Assembly (NCBI GenBank): GCA_934700615.1
Contig: CAKUXR010000018.1
Coordinates: forward strand, 1-64,000
DNA from: an uncultured Bacteroidales bacterium
GTDB taxonomy: Bacteria; Bacteroidota; Bacteroidia; Bacteroidales; UBA932
Reading direction: 5' to 3'
DNA length: 64,000 nt
This document shows positions 17,144 through 25,680 of the stretch, piece after piece. Under the pieces are notes generated by a model, which saw nothing but the letters and a program-made list of their open reading frames with translations, was not told where the DNA came from and made no database searches. The position numbers and the translations under genes are program-made. Position 1 is the stretch's first letter, and every line of letters starts with the position of its first letter.

Positions 17144-18586
17144 ATGAGAAAATCAGTCATTACCGTGTTGGCATCGGCTATAGTAGCCGGTCTGACCGCA
17201 TTTGGTGTAGTGAAAGCATGCACCCCAAAACTGATATCGGAGGGCGAGGCAGCAGTTCTGTCCGCTGACGGATCATCATACAGAACTGTCAATCTGGCAC
17301 AGACTGAGTATCCTGACTTCACATATGCCGCAGAATCAGCTGTGGATGCAGTCGTATATGTCCAGGTGACTATCAAGCAGAAACAGAATACGATACAGGA
17401 TCCGTTCTTCAAATTTTTCTTCGGTGACCAGATGGGTCCTCAGAGCAGGGAACAGAAGGCCAGCGGTTCAGGTGTGATTATCCGCTCGGACGGTTATATC
17501 GTGACCAACAATCATGTCGTGGACGGCGCTTCCACTGTGGATGTGACCTTGAACAACAACCAGACATATCCTGCAAAGGTTATCGGAACAGACCCTGCAA
17601 CTGACGTTGCCATCCTCAAGATCGAGGCTACCGGTTTGCCTGTGGTTCCTTTCGGAGATTCGGACAAACTCCGTCTCGGACAGTGGGTTATCGCGATTGG
17701 AAGCCCTTATGACCTGCGTTCTACCATCACTGCCGGTATCATCAGTGCGAAGGGCCGTCAGATGCCTCATGCTCCGGGTGAATTCAAGATCGAATCTTTC
17801 ATTCAGACAGATGCTGCCGTGAACCCTGGAAACAGTGGCGGCGCCCTTGTGAACCAGAAAGGTGAACTTGTTGGAGTGAATACTGCAATTATTTCACAGA
17901 CAGGTTCTTATACAGGATATTCATTTGCGGTTCCTTCTAACATCGTGAGACGTATCGCTGAAGATTTGATAGATTTCGGTAGTGTCAAAAGGGCATTGCT
18001 CGGTGTCACAATGTCACCGATTGATGACAAAAAAGCAAAAGAAATGAAACTTTTGGCTCCAAAAGGCGTATATGTAGAGGAGGTGATGAAGGGCGGAGCT
18101 GCTGACAAGGCCGGAATCAAGAAAGGTGATGTCATTATTGCCGTAGATTCCACCGAGATCACTACTCCTTCTTCAGTGCAGGAAAAAGTCAGCTCATATC
18201 ATCCTGGAGACAAGGCTGCCATCAGAATTGTCCGTGACGGAAATGAGAAGACATTGGAGGTGACATTCCAGGGAACTTCTATGGAAACCGGTTCGAAAGA
18301 TGTGGACGGTTCTGTAGCGTTCTATGGGGCGAAGTTGAAAGAAGCGTCTAAAGAAACACTTCAGCGTGCAGGACTCAGGGCGGGCGTAGAAATCGTTTCC
18401 GTAGGTCCGGGAAAAGTTCAGGATGCTGGTGCTTCCGAGGGCTTTGTCATCCTTTATGTCAATGATGAACCTGTCAGAAAACCTGAAGACGTGATTAATA
18501 TTGCCAAGAAAGCGAAGAGGGCAGTCTATGTCGAAGGTGTCGATACGGACGGCAGGGCAGCTTACTTTGCATTCGGCAAGGACTAA
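17144..18586 (+). CDS. htrA: DegP/HtrA-type periplasmic serine protease
   Basis: A 480-residue Do-family protease and chaperone that degrades misfolded envelope proteins. The N-terminus is a membrane-spanning signal sequence (residues 4-24). The chymotrypsin-like domain has His124 in NNHVV, Asp154 in TDVAIL, and Ser231 in GNSGGAL. Two PDZ domains follow, about residues 280-370 and 390-475. I chose ATG 17144 (MRKSVITVL); a frame from 16985 adds 53 residues without domain character. It lies 15 bases upstream of rpoD on the same strand, which suggests one transcript for both. Confidence 0.93.
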   Translation: MRKSVITVLASAIVAGLTAFGVVKACTPKLISEGEAAVLSADGSSYRTVNLAQTEYPDFTYAAESAVDAVVYVQVTIKQKQNTIQDPFFKFFFGDQMGPQSREQKASGSGVIIRSDGYIVTNNHVVDGASTVDVTLNNNQTYPAKVIGTDPATDVAILKIEATGLPVVPFGDSDKLRLGQWVIAIGSPYDLRSTITAGIISAKGRQMPHAPGEFKIESFIQTDAAVNPGNSGGALVNQKGELVGVNTAIISQTGSYTGYSFAVPSNIVRRIAEDLIDFGSVKRALLGVTMSPIDDKKAKEMKLLAPKGVYVEEVMKGGAADKAGIKKGDVIIAVDSTEITTPSSVQEKVSSYHPGDKAAIRIVRDGNEKTLEVTFQGTSMETGSKDVDGSVAFYGAKLKEASKETLQRAGLRAGVEIVSVGPGKVQDAGASEGFVILYVNDEPVRKPEDVINIAKKAKRAVYVEGVDTDGRAAYFAFGKD

Positions 18587-18601
18587 ACATAGATATCTTA
18601 A

Positions 18602-19462
18602 ATGAGACAACTGAAAATTACAAAGTCGATCACTAACCGTGAGAGCGCATCCCTGGACAAGTATCTTCAGGAGATCGGTAGGGAAGAGCTGGTTTCGCCA
18701 GAGGAAGAGGTGGAGTTGGCGCAAAGAATCAGGAAAGGTGATCAGCGTGCATTGGAAAAACTTACAAGAGCGAACTTGAGATTCGTGGTTTCTGTTGCGA
18801 AACAGTATCAGAATCAGGGCCTGAGCCTTCCGGACCTCATCAATGAGGGTAATCTCGGACTTATCAAGGCTGCGGAGAAATTCGATGAGACAAGGGGATT
18901 CAAATTCATCTCTTATGCAGTGTGGTGGATCCGCCAGTCTATTCTCCAGGCGCTTGCCGAGCAGTCAAGAATCGTCAGACTGCCTCTGAACCAGGTTGGT
19001 TCACTGAACAAGATCAACAAGGCGCTTTCCAAGTTTGAGCAGGAAAACGAGAGACAGCCGTCCAGCGAGGAACTGTCAGAGATGATAGATGTTCCTAAGG
19101 ACAAGATCTCAGATACATTGAGGGTTTCCGGCAGGCACGTTTCTGTGGATGCTCCGTTTGTCGAGGGTGAGGACAACAGCTTGCTTGACGTTCTTCCCAA
19201 CGATGACTCTCCGAGCGCTGACAGAGGCCTTGTAAACGAGTCTCTTTCCACTGAAATCGAGCGCGCACTTTCGACATTGTCAAGCCGTGAGCGTGAAATC
19301 ATCAAGTCTTTCTTCGGCATCGGATGCCAGGAGATGACACTTGAGGAAATCGGCGAAAGGTTCGGACTTACCAGGGAGCGCGTCCGTCAGATCAAGGAAA
19401 AGGCTATCAGGAGACTCAAGAGCCCTTCAAGAAGCAAAAACCTTAAGGGATATCTCGGTTAA
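18602..19462 (+). CDS. rpoD: Primary RNA polymerase sigma factor (sigma-70, Bacteroidota type)
   Basis: A 286-residue housekeeping sigma factor. Region 1.2 begins near residue 16 (ASLDKYLQEIG), region 2 includes GNLGLIKAAEKFD and YAVWWIRQSILQAL (-10 melting and recognition), and region 4.2 is LEEIGERFGLTRERVRQIKEKA. Region 1.1 is absent, as in the Bacteroides primary sigma, which reads TTTG/TAnnTTTG promoters. The promoters seen in this window fit that specificity. A terminator follows 22 bases downstream. Confidence 0.95.
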   Translation: MRQLKITKSITNRESASLDKYLQEIGREELVSPEEEVELAQRIRKGDQRALEKLTRANLRFVVSVAKQYQNQGLSLPDLINEGNLGLIKAAEKFDETRGFKFISYAVWWIRQSILQALAEQSRIVRLPLNQVGSLNKINKALSKFEQENERQPSSEELSEMIDVPKDKISDTLRVSGRHVSVDAPFVEGEDNSLLDVLPNDDSPSADRGLVNESLSTEIERALSTLSSREREIIKSFFGIGCQEMTLEEIGERFGLTRERVRQIKEKAIRRLKSPSRSKNLKGYLG

Positions 19463-19484
19463 CAGGTAATTATTCAGTATAGCG

Positions 19485-19516
19485 AAAAGAGAGTGACTGG
19501 CAGTCGCCCTCTTTTT
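19485..19516 (+). terminator. Terminator of the htrA-rpoD unit
   Basis: Arms AAAAGAG and CTCTTTT, with an inner TGACTG/CAGTC stem, are followed by a T run ending at 19516. It lies 22 bases after the rpoD stop. Confidence 0.75.
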
Positions 19517-19584
19517 GCAGTAATAAACGAGTTCATGTTTTGTATGCTGCAAGACATGGGAAAAGCAGAAACATATCAGACAAA

Positions 19585-21375
19585 ATGACACCAGAATTAT
19601 TTATACAGCAGAACGCTTCTGATGCTATCAAGAGCCTCTATGGTGCTGAGGTTGAGGCATCCGCACTACAGGTACAAGTAACCAGAAAAGAATTCGAAGG
19701 GGATTATACCCTCGTTGTATTCCCTCTTCTCAGAATGTCCCACCAGTCTCCGGAGAATACCGGAAACGCAATCGGAGAGTGGCTGAAGGCCAATGTCTCT
19801 GAAGTTGCGGGATACAACTGCGTGAAAGGATACCTGAATATCCTGTTCTCGTCCCTTTACTGGAACGAACTCTTTGCGGATATCGCCGGTGCAGGGAACT
19901 TCGGAGTACTTCCGTCCACCGGAAAGAATATCATGGTAGAGTTCTCTTCACCTAACACAAACAAGCCGCTCCACCTCGGCCATATCAGGAACAACCTTCT
20001 CGGAGATTCAGTTTCCCGCCTTCTCAAAGCCTGCGGAAACAATGTGATGAAAGTTACTCTTGTCAATGACAGGGGAGTCCACATCTGCAAGTCAATGCTC
20101 GCGTGGGAGAAGAATTTCAATGGCAAGACACCTGAGTCTTCAGGTGAAAAGGGCGACCATCTCGTAGGCGACTGCTACGTGGAGTTCAACAATATCTACA
20201 AGAAGGAAGTGGATGGGCTCGTTGCAGGCGGAATGTCCAAGGAGGAGGCAGAGAAAGAGGCTCCATGCCTGAAAGAGGCACATGAGATGCTTGTGAAGTG
20301 GGAGCAGGGCGACAAGGCCGTACGTGACCTCTGGAAGAAGATGAACGGCTGGGTCATGAAGGGATTCGACGAGACCTACAAGGCTCTCGGAATCACTTTC
20401 GACAAGACATATTTCGAGTCTGACACATATCTTCTCGGAAAGGAACTCGTTCAGAAGGGCCTGGATATGGGCGTTTTCGTAAAAGATCCTGACGGCTCCG
20501 TATGGTGCGACCTGACTGCAGACGGTCTCGACAGGAAACTTCTCCTCAGAAGCGACGGAACGTCAGTCTATATGACCCAGGACCTCGGTACAGCAGAGAG
20601 ACGTTTCTCTGAATATAATCTCGACGAGCATGTCTATGTTGTCGGAAATGAACAGAATTACCACTTCCAGGTGCTTAAGCTGATTCTTAAGAAACTTGGC
20701 TTCAAGTGGGCTGACGATATCTTCCATCTTTCATACGGAATGGTGGAACTTCCTGAGGGCAAGATGAAATCCCGTGAGGGAACGGTAGTGGATGCCGACG
20801 ACCTTATCGAGAAGATGTATGAAGAGGCCAAGGCTACTTCAGAGGAGTCTGGCAAATTGACCGACATGCCGGAGGAGGAGCGCGAGGCTCTTTACCATAA
20901 TATCGGACTGGGTGCATTGAAGTATTTCATCATGAAGGTGGACCCTAAGAAGACAATGCTCTTCAATCCGAAGGAATCCATTGACTTCAACGGCAATACC
21001 GGTCCTTTCATCCAATATACCCATGCCCGTATCAAGTCTATCCTCAGAAAGGCCGATGACCAGAATATCCCTCATTCCGCAGCAGGACTGAAACAGAATA
21101 TGGACTTGTCAGCCAAGGAGATACGTCTTGTCAAGATGCTTAACATCTATCCGGCGAAAGTAGGTGAGGCAGGTGCCGAGTACTCTCCGGCCCTGATTGC
21201 AAACTATGCTTATGACCTGGCCAAGGAGTTCAACCAGTACTATCACGAGACACGTATTCTCCAGGAAGAGAATGCGGATGTGAAGAGTTTCCGACTGGTG
21301 CTTATCCAGGTTGTTGCGGATGTGCTTTCCAAGGCTATGGGCCTTCTCGGAATCACTCTTCCGGAAAGAATGTAA
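19585..21375 (+). CDS. argS: Arginyl-tRNA synthetase
   Basis: A 596-residue class I synthetase charging tRNA-Arg. Visible: an N-terminal Add-1 domain (about residues 1-100), the HIGH motif as HLGH in NKPLHLGHIRNN (about residue 130), a KMSKS equivalent as MKSREG (about 393), and the C-terminal anticodon-binding helical domain with the usual C-terminus LPERM. I chose ATG 19585 (MTPELFIQQ); an upstream frame from 19540 adds 15 unlikely residues. It is followed after 35 bases by ygiQ on the same strand. Confidence 0.95.
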   Translation: MTPELFIQQNASDAIKSLYGAEVEASALQVQVTRKEFEGDYTLVVFPLLRMSHQSPENTGNAIGEWLKANVSEVAGYNCVKGYLNILFSSLYWNELFADIAGAGNFGVLPSTGKNIMVEFSSPNTNKPLHLGHIRNNLLGDSVSRLLKACGNNVMKVTLVNDRGVHICKSMLAWEKNFNGKTPESSGEKGDHLVGDCYVEFNNIYKKEVDGLVAGGMSKEEAEKEAPCLKEAHEMLVKWEQGDKAVRDLWKKMNGWVMKGFDETYKALGITFDKTYFESDTYLLGKELVQKGLDMGVFVKDPDGSVWCDLTADGLDRKLLLRSDGTSVYMTQDLGTAERRFSEYNLDEHVYVVGNEQNYHFQVLKLILKKLGFKWADDIFHLSYGMVELPEGKMKSREGTVVDADDLIEKMYEEAKATSEESGKLTDMPEEEREALYHNIGLGALKYFIMKVDPKKTMLFNPKESIDFNGNTGPFIQYTHARIKSILRKADDQNIPHSAAGLKQNMDLSAKEIRLVKMLNIYPAKVGEAGAEYSPALIANYAYDLAKEFNQYYHETRILQEENADVKSFRLVLIQVVADVLSKAMGLLGITLPERM

Positions 21376-21410
21376 TATGTCGGCCGCATTGCGGTCCAAA
21401 TCATTGATAC

Positions 21411-23144
21411 ATGAACGAATCGAAGGAAGCATACATGTTTCCTACCTCGAAGAAAGAGGTGGACGCATTAGGCTGGGACTACATTGATGTAATCCTTTTT
21501 ACGGGAGACGCATTTGTCGATCATCCTTCTTTCGGAACGGCATGCATAGCGCGTTGGCTTCAGAAATGGGGCTGGCGCGTTGCTGTTGTGCCTCAGCCGA
21601 ACTGGAGGGACGATTTGCGCGACTTCAAGAAATTGGGCGCGCCGCGGCTTTATTTCGGTGTCAATGCCGGTGCGATGGACTCCATGGTGAACCATTATAC
21701 GGCATCCAAGAGACTCCGTCATGATGACGCCTATACGCCGGATGCGAAGTTCGGACAGCGTCCGGACAGGGCGGTCGCCGTCTATACGAAGATTCTGAAG
21801 GAACTCTATCCTGATGTTCCGGTCATCATTGGCGGCGTAGAAGCATCACTCCGCAGATTGACGCATTACGATTACTGGGATGACTGTCTCATGCCTTCCA
21901 TTCTCGTGTCAAGCGGGGCTGATTATCTCTGCTATGGAATGGGAGAGAAGCCGATGCTGGAGTTTACAAAGGGCATCGAGGCAGGAAGAGGTCTTCACGA
22001 TATGCATAAGATTCCTCAGCTCGGATTCTATATGAGCGGAAAGCCGAAGATAAGGAAGGGGATGCTTGAACTCCATTCTTTCGAGGAGTGCAAGAGGGAC
22101 AAACGTGCCTTTGCCGAGAATTTCCATCATATTGAGACTCAGGCCAATATGATGCATCCGGATACCATTGTCGAATGCTGCGGTGATGGCTATGTGCAGA
22201 TTAATCCTCCGTACCCGCCGTCAAGTCAGGAAGATATGGACTCCTTCTGGGACCTGCCGTTTACAAAACTGCCTCATCCGAGATACAAGGGCAAGAGGAT
22301 ACCTGCGTATGATATGATCAAATATTCCATCAATACGCACAGGGGATGTTTCGGAGGCTGCAACTTCTGCACAATCGCTGCCCATCAGGGTAAATTCATA
22401 CAGTCCCGTTCGGAAGAATCCATTGTGAAGGAGGTCAAGGGCCTGCTCAATGTCCCGGGCTTTGCCGGCAATATCTCCGATTTGGGAGCGCCTACCGCGA
22501 ACATGTACGGAATGAAGGGCAAGAATCCGGCTCTCTGCGATGTGTGCCGGCGCAAATCATGTCTTTTCCCCGCCCCGTGTCCAAACATGGACCGGAGTCA
22601 TGAGCGTGTCCTTAAGATGTATCATAAGGTCATGTCCGTGAAGGGAATACGCCATGCCTACATCGGCAGCGGAATCCGATATGACCTTTTCCTGAATGAG
22701 GACGGGTTTGTGGACAAGACATCCTATCCGTATCTGAAGGAACTTATCCTTGACCACACTTCGGGCCGACTTAAGGTCGCTCCTGAGCATACCGAGGACA
22801 ATGTGCTCTATTATATGGGAAAGCCTTCTTTCAAGCTTTTCTGCCGGCTGCGCAAGGAATTTGACAAGATTACGGCCGAAGCCGGATTGCGGACAGGCAT
22901 TGTCCCGTATTTCATTTCTTCGCATCCCGGCTGCCATATGAGCGACATGCAGAAACTTGCGTCGAACCCGGCTTTGAAGGGAATTTATATGGACCAGGTG
23001 CAGGATTTCACTCCTACTCCAATGACCACTTCGTCAGTCATGTTCTACTCCGGATTGGACCCGAGAACCATGAAACCAGTGTTCACAGAACATAATCCGG
23101 ACAAGAAAAAGATGCAAAAATCATTTTTCTTCAAAAAAAAGTGA
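21411..23144 (+). CDS. ygiQ: YgiQ family radical SAM protein
   Basis: A 577-residue radical S-adenosylmethionine protein of the YgiQ (UPF0313) family. The cluster-binding cysteines are Cys313, Cys317 and Cys320 in HRGCFGGCNFC. The N-terminal 290 residues have the family motifs GGVEASLRRLTHYDYWDD and MGEKP. A second cysteine group (CDVCRRKSCLFPAPC) follows the radical SAM core, as is common in this family. The biochemical reaction is unknown. The C-terminus is basic. Probably transcribed with argS upstream. Confidence 0.9.
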   Translation: MNESKEAYMFPTSKKEVDALGWDYIDVILFTGDAFVDHPSFGTACIARWLQKWGWRVAVVPQPNWRDDLRDFKKLGAPRLYFGVNAGAMDSMVNHYTASKRLRHDDAYTPDAKFGQRPDRAVAVYTKILKELYPDVPVIIGGVEASLRRLTHYDYWDDCLMPSILVSSGADYLCYGMGEKPMLEFTKGIEAGRGLHDMHKIPQLGFYMSGKPKIRKGMLELHSFEECKRDKRAFAENFHHIETQANMMHPDTIVECCGDGYVQINPPYPPSSQEDMDSFWDLPFTKLPHPRYKGKRIPAYDMIKYSINTHRGCFGGCNFCTIAAHQGKFIQSRSEESIVKEVKGLLNVPGFAGNISDLGAPTANMYGMKGKNPALCDVCRRKSCLFPAPCPNMDRSHERVLKMYHKVMSVKGIRHAYIGSGIRYDLFLNEDGFVDKTSYPYLKELILDHTSGRLKVAPEHTEDNVLYYMGKPSFKLFCRLRKEFDKITAEAGLRTGIVPYFISSHPGCHMSDMQKLASNPALKGIYMDQVQDFTPTPMTTSSVMFYSGLDPRTMKPVFTEHNPDKKKMQKSFFFKKK

Positions 23145-23233
23145 ACAAACACATTTCAAATCAGAAAAAATGTCCTATTATTGCACCCCGAAATGAAATG
23201 TAACGGAAATATATAAACAAACTGTACAAATAT

Positions 23234-23596
23234 ATGGCGACTAATCATAAAAAGAGATCAGTAGTGAGCTATGAAAAAATGTCTGCGGAGCTCCAGGCTG
23301 CGTTTGCGGAGAAGTATCCGAAGGGGTTCAGTGACTATCTGCCTGATATCATAAAATATGACAAACCTGACGGAAGCTGCTTCTATGCTGTTACGATGGA
23401 ACTTCCTGATGCGATTTATCTTGTGAAGATAAAGATCAAGACTGATAATGCCGAGGATATCGACAAGTGGCTTAACGAGGAGTCGGAGGCAAGTGAAGAT
23501 ACCGGAAATTCAACTGCAGCCGGAGACGGCGAGACTCTTCCTGATGACAACATTTCCCAGTATTCATCAGGGGATGACGATTCGGCTGACGCGTAG
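23234..23596 (+). CDS. Small hypothetical protein with acidic tail
   Basis: A 120-residue protein without signal peptide or membrane segment. Residues 1-80 form a compact domain (YEKMSAELQAAFAEKYPKG, then alternating strands ending VKIKIKTDN). Residues 82-120 are low-complexity and very acidic, rich in Asp, Glu, Ser and Gly. I do not recognise its function. The codon use matches its neighbours and a good terminator follows, so it is probably real. It may be the last gene of the argS-ygiQ unit, 89 bases after ygiQ. Confidence 0.7.
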   Translation: MATNHKKRSVVSYEKMSAELQAAFAEKYPKGFSDYLPDIIKYDKPDGSCFYAVTMELPDAIYLVKIKIKTDNAEDIDKWLNEESEASEDTGNSTAAGDGETLPDDNISQYSSGDDDSADA

Positions 23597-23617
23597 TCTT
23601 GAGTCAGAATACTATCT

Positions 23618-23656
23618 GCGGGTTGCTAAAATAAATTTTTTAGTGACCCGCTTTTT
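23618..23656 (+). terminator. Terminator after the small acidic protein gene
   Basis: GCGGGTTGCTAAAA pairs with TTTTAGTGACCCGC (one interior mismatch pair) around a short loop and is followed by TTTTT. It ends the argS-ygiQ-hypothetical direction. Confidence 0.85.
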
Positions 23657-23684
23657 ATGTATGTTTGTAAGGAATGTGCGTTTT

Positions 23685-23844
23685 AGTAAGCATGAAAAAA
23701 TAAGTTGGTAAAGATTTGTGAAGGATTTTCGAGGATAGATTTCTTTTCGAAGAAGGAGTGTACTGGACGTACACGACTGATGAGAGAAGGAATATAGACC
23801 GAAAAGACGAGCAAAGATTACCAAGTTATTTTTTAAGGATTACT
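23685..23844. repeat. 160-bp palindromic dispersed repeat, copy 2
   Basis: The same length and ends (AGTAAGCATG to AAGGATTACT) as the copy at 10658, with six base differences. It is in the same orientation. It fills the gap between the terminator at 23618-23656 and the ClC gene, ending 8 bases before that gene's ATG. The promoter and 5' leader of the ClC gene must therefore lie within or overlap the repeat, or transcription reads through from upstream. Confidence 0.85.
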
Positions 23845-23852
23845 TAGTGGAA

Positions 23853-25631
23853 ATGATGAAAAGACACTTGGCCGCGTTGCGGGATAAACTTAGGAGTATG
23901 CCTGAAAAGAACAAGCTTCTTGTGCTTGCTCTGGCTGTCGGTATATGCAGCGGACTTGCTGCTGTACTTCTGGAGTCTCTTGTGCATGGAATCAAGCATT
24001 TTCTCACGAACTGGTTTGATGCATCGTGGGACAATTATCTGTATCTCGTTTACCCGGGTATCGGTATGCTTTGTTCCCTCCTGATTCTCAGATTTTTCGT
24101 GAAAGACAATATCGGCCACGGAGTTACCAAGGTCCTCTTGGCGGTGTCGCGTAACGAGTCCAGAATCAAACCGCACAACATGTGGTCCTCCATTGTCACA
24201 AGTTCATTGACAATCGGCTTCGGAGGCTCCGTCGGTGCTGAGGCGCCTATCGTCTATACAGGTGCCGCAATCGGCTCGAATTTCGCCCGCTATATGGGCA
24301 TGTCCTACAGGAACATGACGATTCTCCTGGGGTGCGGAGCCGCAGGAGCCGTAGCGGGAATCTTCAAGGCCCCGTTGGCCGGTGTCCTTTTTACATTGGA
24401 AATCCTCCTTTTCAATATTTCGATGACGTCAATGATGCCTCTGCTTCTGGCATCGGTCTCGGCGACGATGGTGTCGTACATCTTTCTGGGCGACTCGCTT
24501 CCGTTCGAATGTACATTGACACCGTTCGACATAAAGAATGTTCCTTTCTACATTCTCTTGGGATTTTTCTGCGGAGGATGCTCGCTGTATTTCCTGAGAA
24601 CCACCTTGTGGCTGGAGGATAAACTCGGCAAGATGAAGAGTCCTTATAGAAAATGGTTTTTCTGTGCCGCCGGTCTGGGATTGCTGATTTTCCTTTTCCC
24701 GCCTCTATATGGTGAAGGTTATGATGCATTGTCCCCGCTCTTGAACGGACAGCAGATTTCATACGACGGAGATACCGTTCTGGCTTTCATGCTGCATTCG
24801 CCGTGGCTTGTGCCGGTCTTCTTTGCATTGATACTCTTTTTCAAGGTTTTTTCAATGACATTGACAAATTCCGGCGGCGGTGTCGGAGGAACTTTCGGTC
24901 CTACTCTTTTTGTCGGCGCCATAGCCGGATTCATCCTTGCGCGAATTACGAACCTGGTGCTGGCCGGTTCGGAGTTTGTCGTTCCGGAACAGAATTTCGT
25001 GCTTGTGGGAATGGCTGGACTTATGGCGGGAGTTATGCAGGCCCCGATGACTGCAATCTTCCTTATCGCCGAAATATCAGGTGGTTACGAGCTTTTTATC
25101 CCGCTTATCATTACCTCTACGATAGCTTTCGGAACTATTCGTATCTCAGAAAAATACTCGATTTATACCAAGCGAATCGCCAAGACAGGAGATTTGCTTA
25201 CACATAACAGTGACCAGGCTGTGCTCACGCTTCTGAAGACATCTGATCTGGTCGAGAGCAATTTCAGTACGGTCAGCATTGACGCAACCCTCGGCGAACT
25301 GGTTCATGTCGTGTCGAATTCTGCAAGGAACCTGTTCCCGGTGCTGGATTCCAAGAAGCATTTCCAGGGCTATGTCTCGCTGGAGGATGTGCGTAAGGAC
25401 ATGTTCCAGACCGACTTGTATAAGACGCGCCATGTCTATAACTACATGAAGTCCTCTCCGGCTTACGTTTTCGAGGATGAGAAGATGGACAGCGTGATGA
25501 AAAAATTTGAAAAGACTGACGCCTGGAATCTTCCGGTGGTCAAGAAAGACAGGACATATATCGGATTCGTTTCCAAATCCAAGATATTCTCTGCATATAG
25601 GGACGAACTGAAAGTATTGTCACAGGATTAA
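23853..25631 (+). CDS. ClC-type chloride channel/antiporter with CBS domains
   Basis: A 592-residue inner-membrane protein. The ClC pore covers about residues 18-430: GSVGAEAP (selectivity motif with the gating glutamate position), KAPLAGVLFTLE, and GGGVGGTFGP are all recognisable. A cytoplasmic pair of CBS domains follows (about 455-590), which in this family bind adenine nucleotides. It exchanges or conducts chloride or a similar anion. I chose ATG 23853; GTG 23847 and ATG 23856 are alternatives within 6 bases. The gene starts immediately after the 160-bp repeat. Confidence 0.9.
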   Translation: MMKRHLAALRDKLRSMPEKNKLLVLALAVGICSGLAAVLLESLVHGIKHFLTNWFDASWDNYLYLVYPGIGMLCSLLILRFFVKDNIGHGVTKVLLAVSRNESRIKPHNMWSSIVTSSLTIGFGGSVGAEAPIVYTGAAIGSNFARYMGMSYRNMTILLGCGAAGAVAGIFKAPLAGVLFTLEILLFNISMTSMMPLLLASVSATMVSYIFLGDSLPFECTLTPFDIKNVPFYILLGFFCGGCSLYFLRTTLWLEDKLGKMKSPYRKWFFCAAGLGLLIFLFPPLYGEGYDALSPLLNGQQISYDGDTVLAFMLHSPWLVPVFFALILFFKVFSMTLTNSGGGVGGTFGPTLFVGAIAGFILARITNLVLAGSEFVVPEQNFVLVGMAGLMAGVMQAPMTAIFLIAEISGGYELFIPLIITSTIAFGTIRISEKYSIYTKRIAKTGDLLTHNSDQAVLTLLKTSDLVESNFSTVSIDATLGELVHVVSNSARNLFPVLDSKKHFQGYVSLEDVRKDMFQTDLYKTRHVYNYMKSSPAYVFEDEKMDSVMKKFEKTDAWNLPVVKKDRTYIGFVSKSKIFSAYRDELKVLSQD

Positions 25632-25680
25632 TGACTTGGGCCGAGCGTATGCCTTTGGCCTTCAAACTGATACACGAAAA

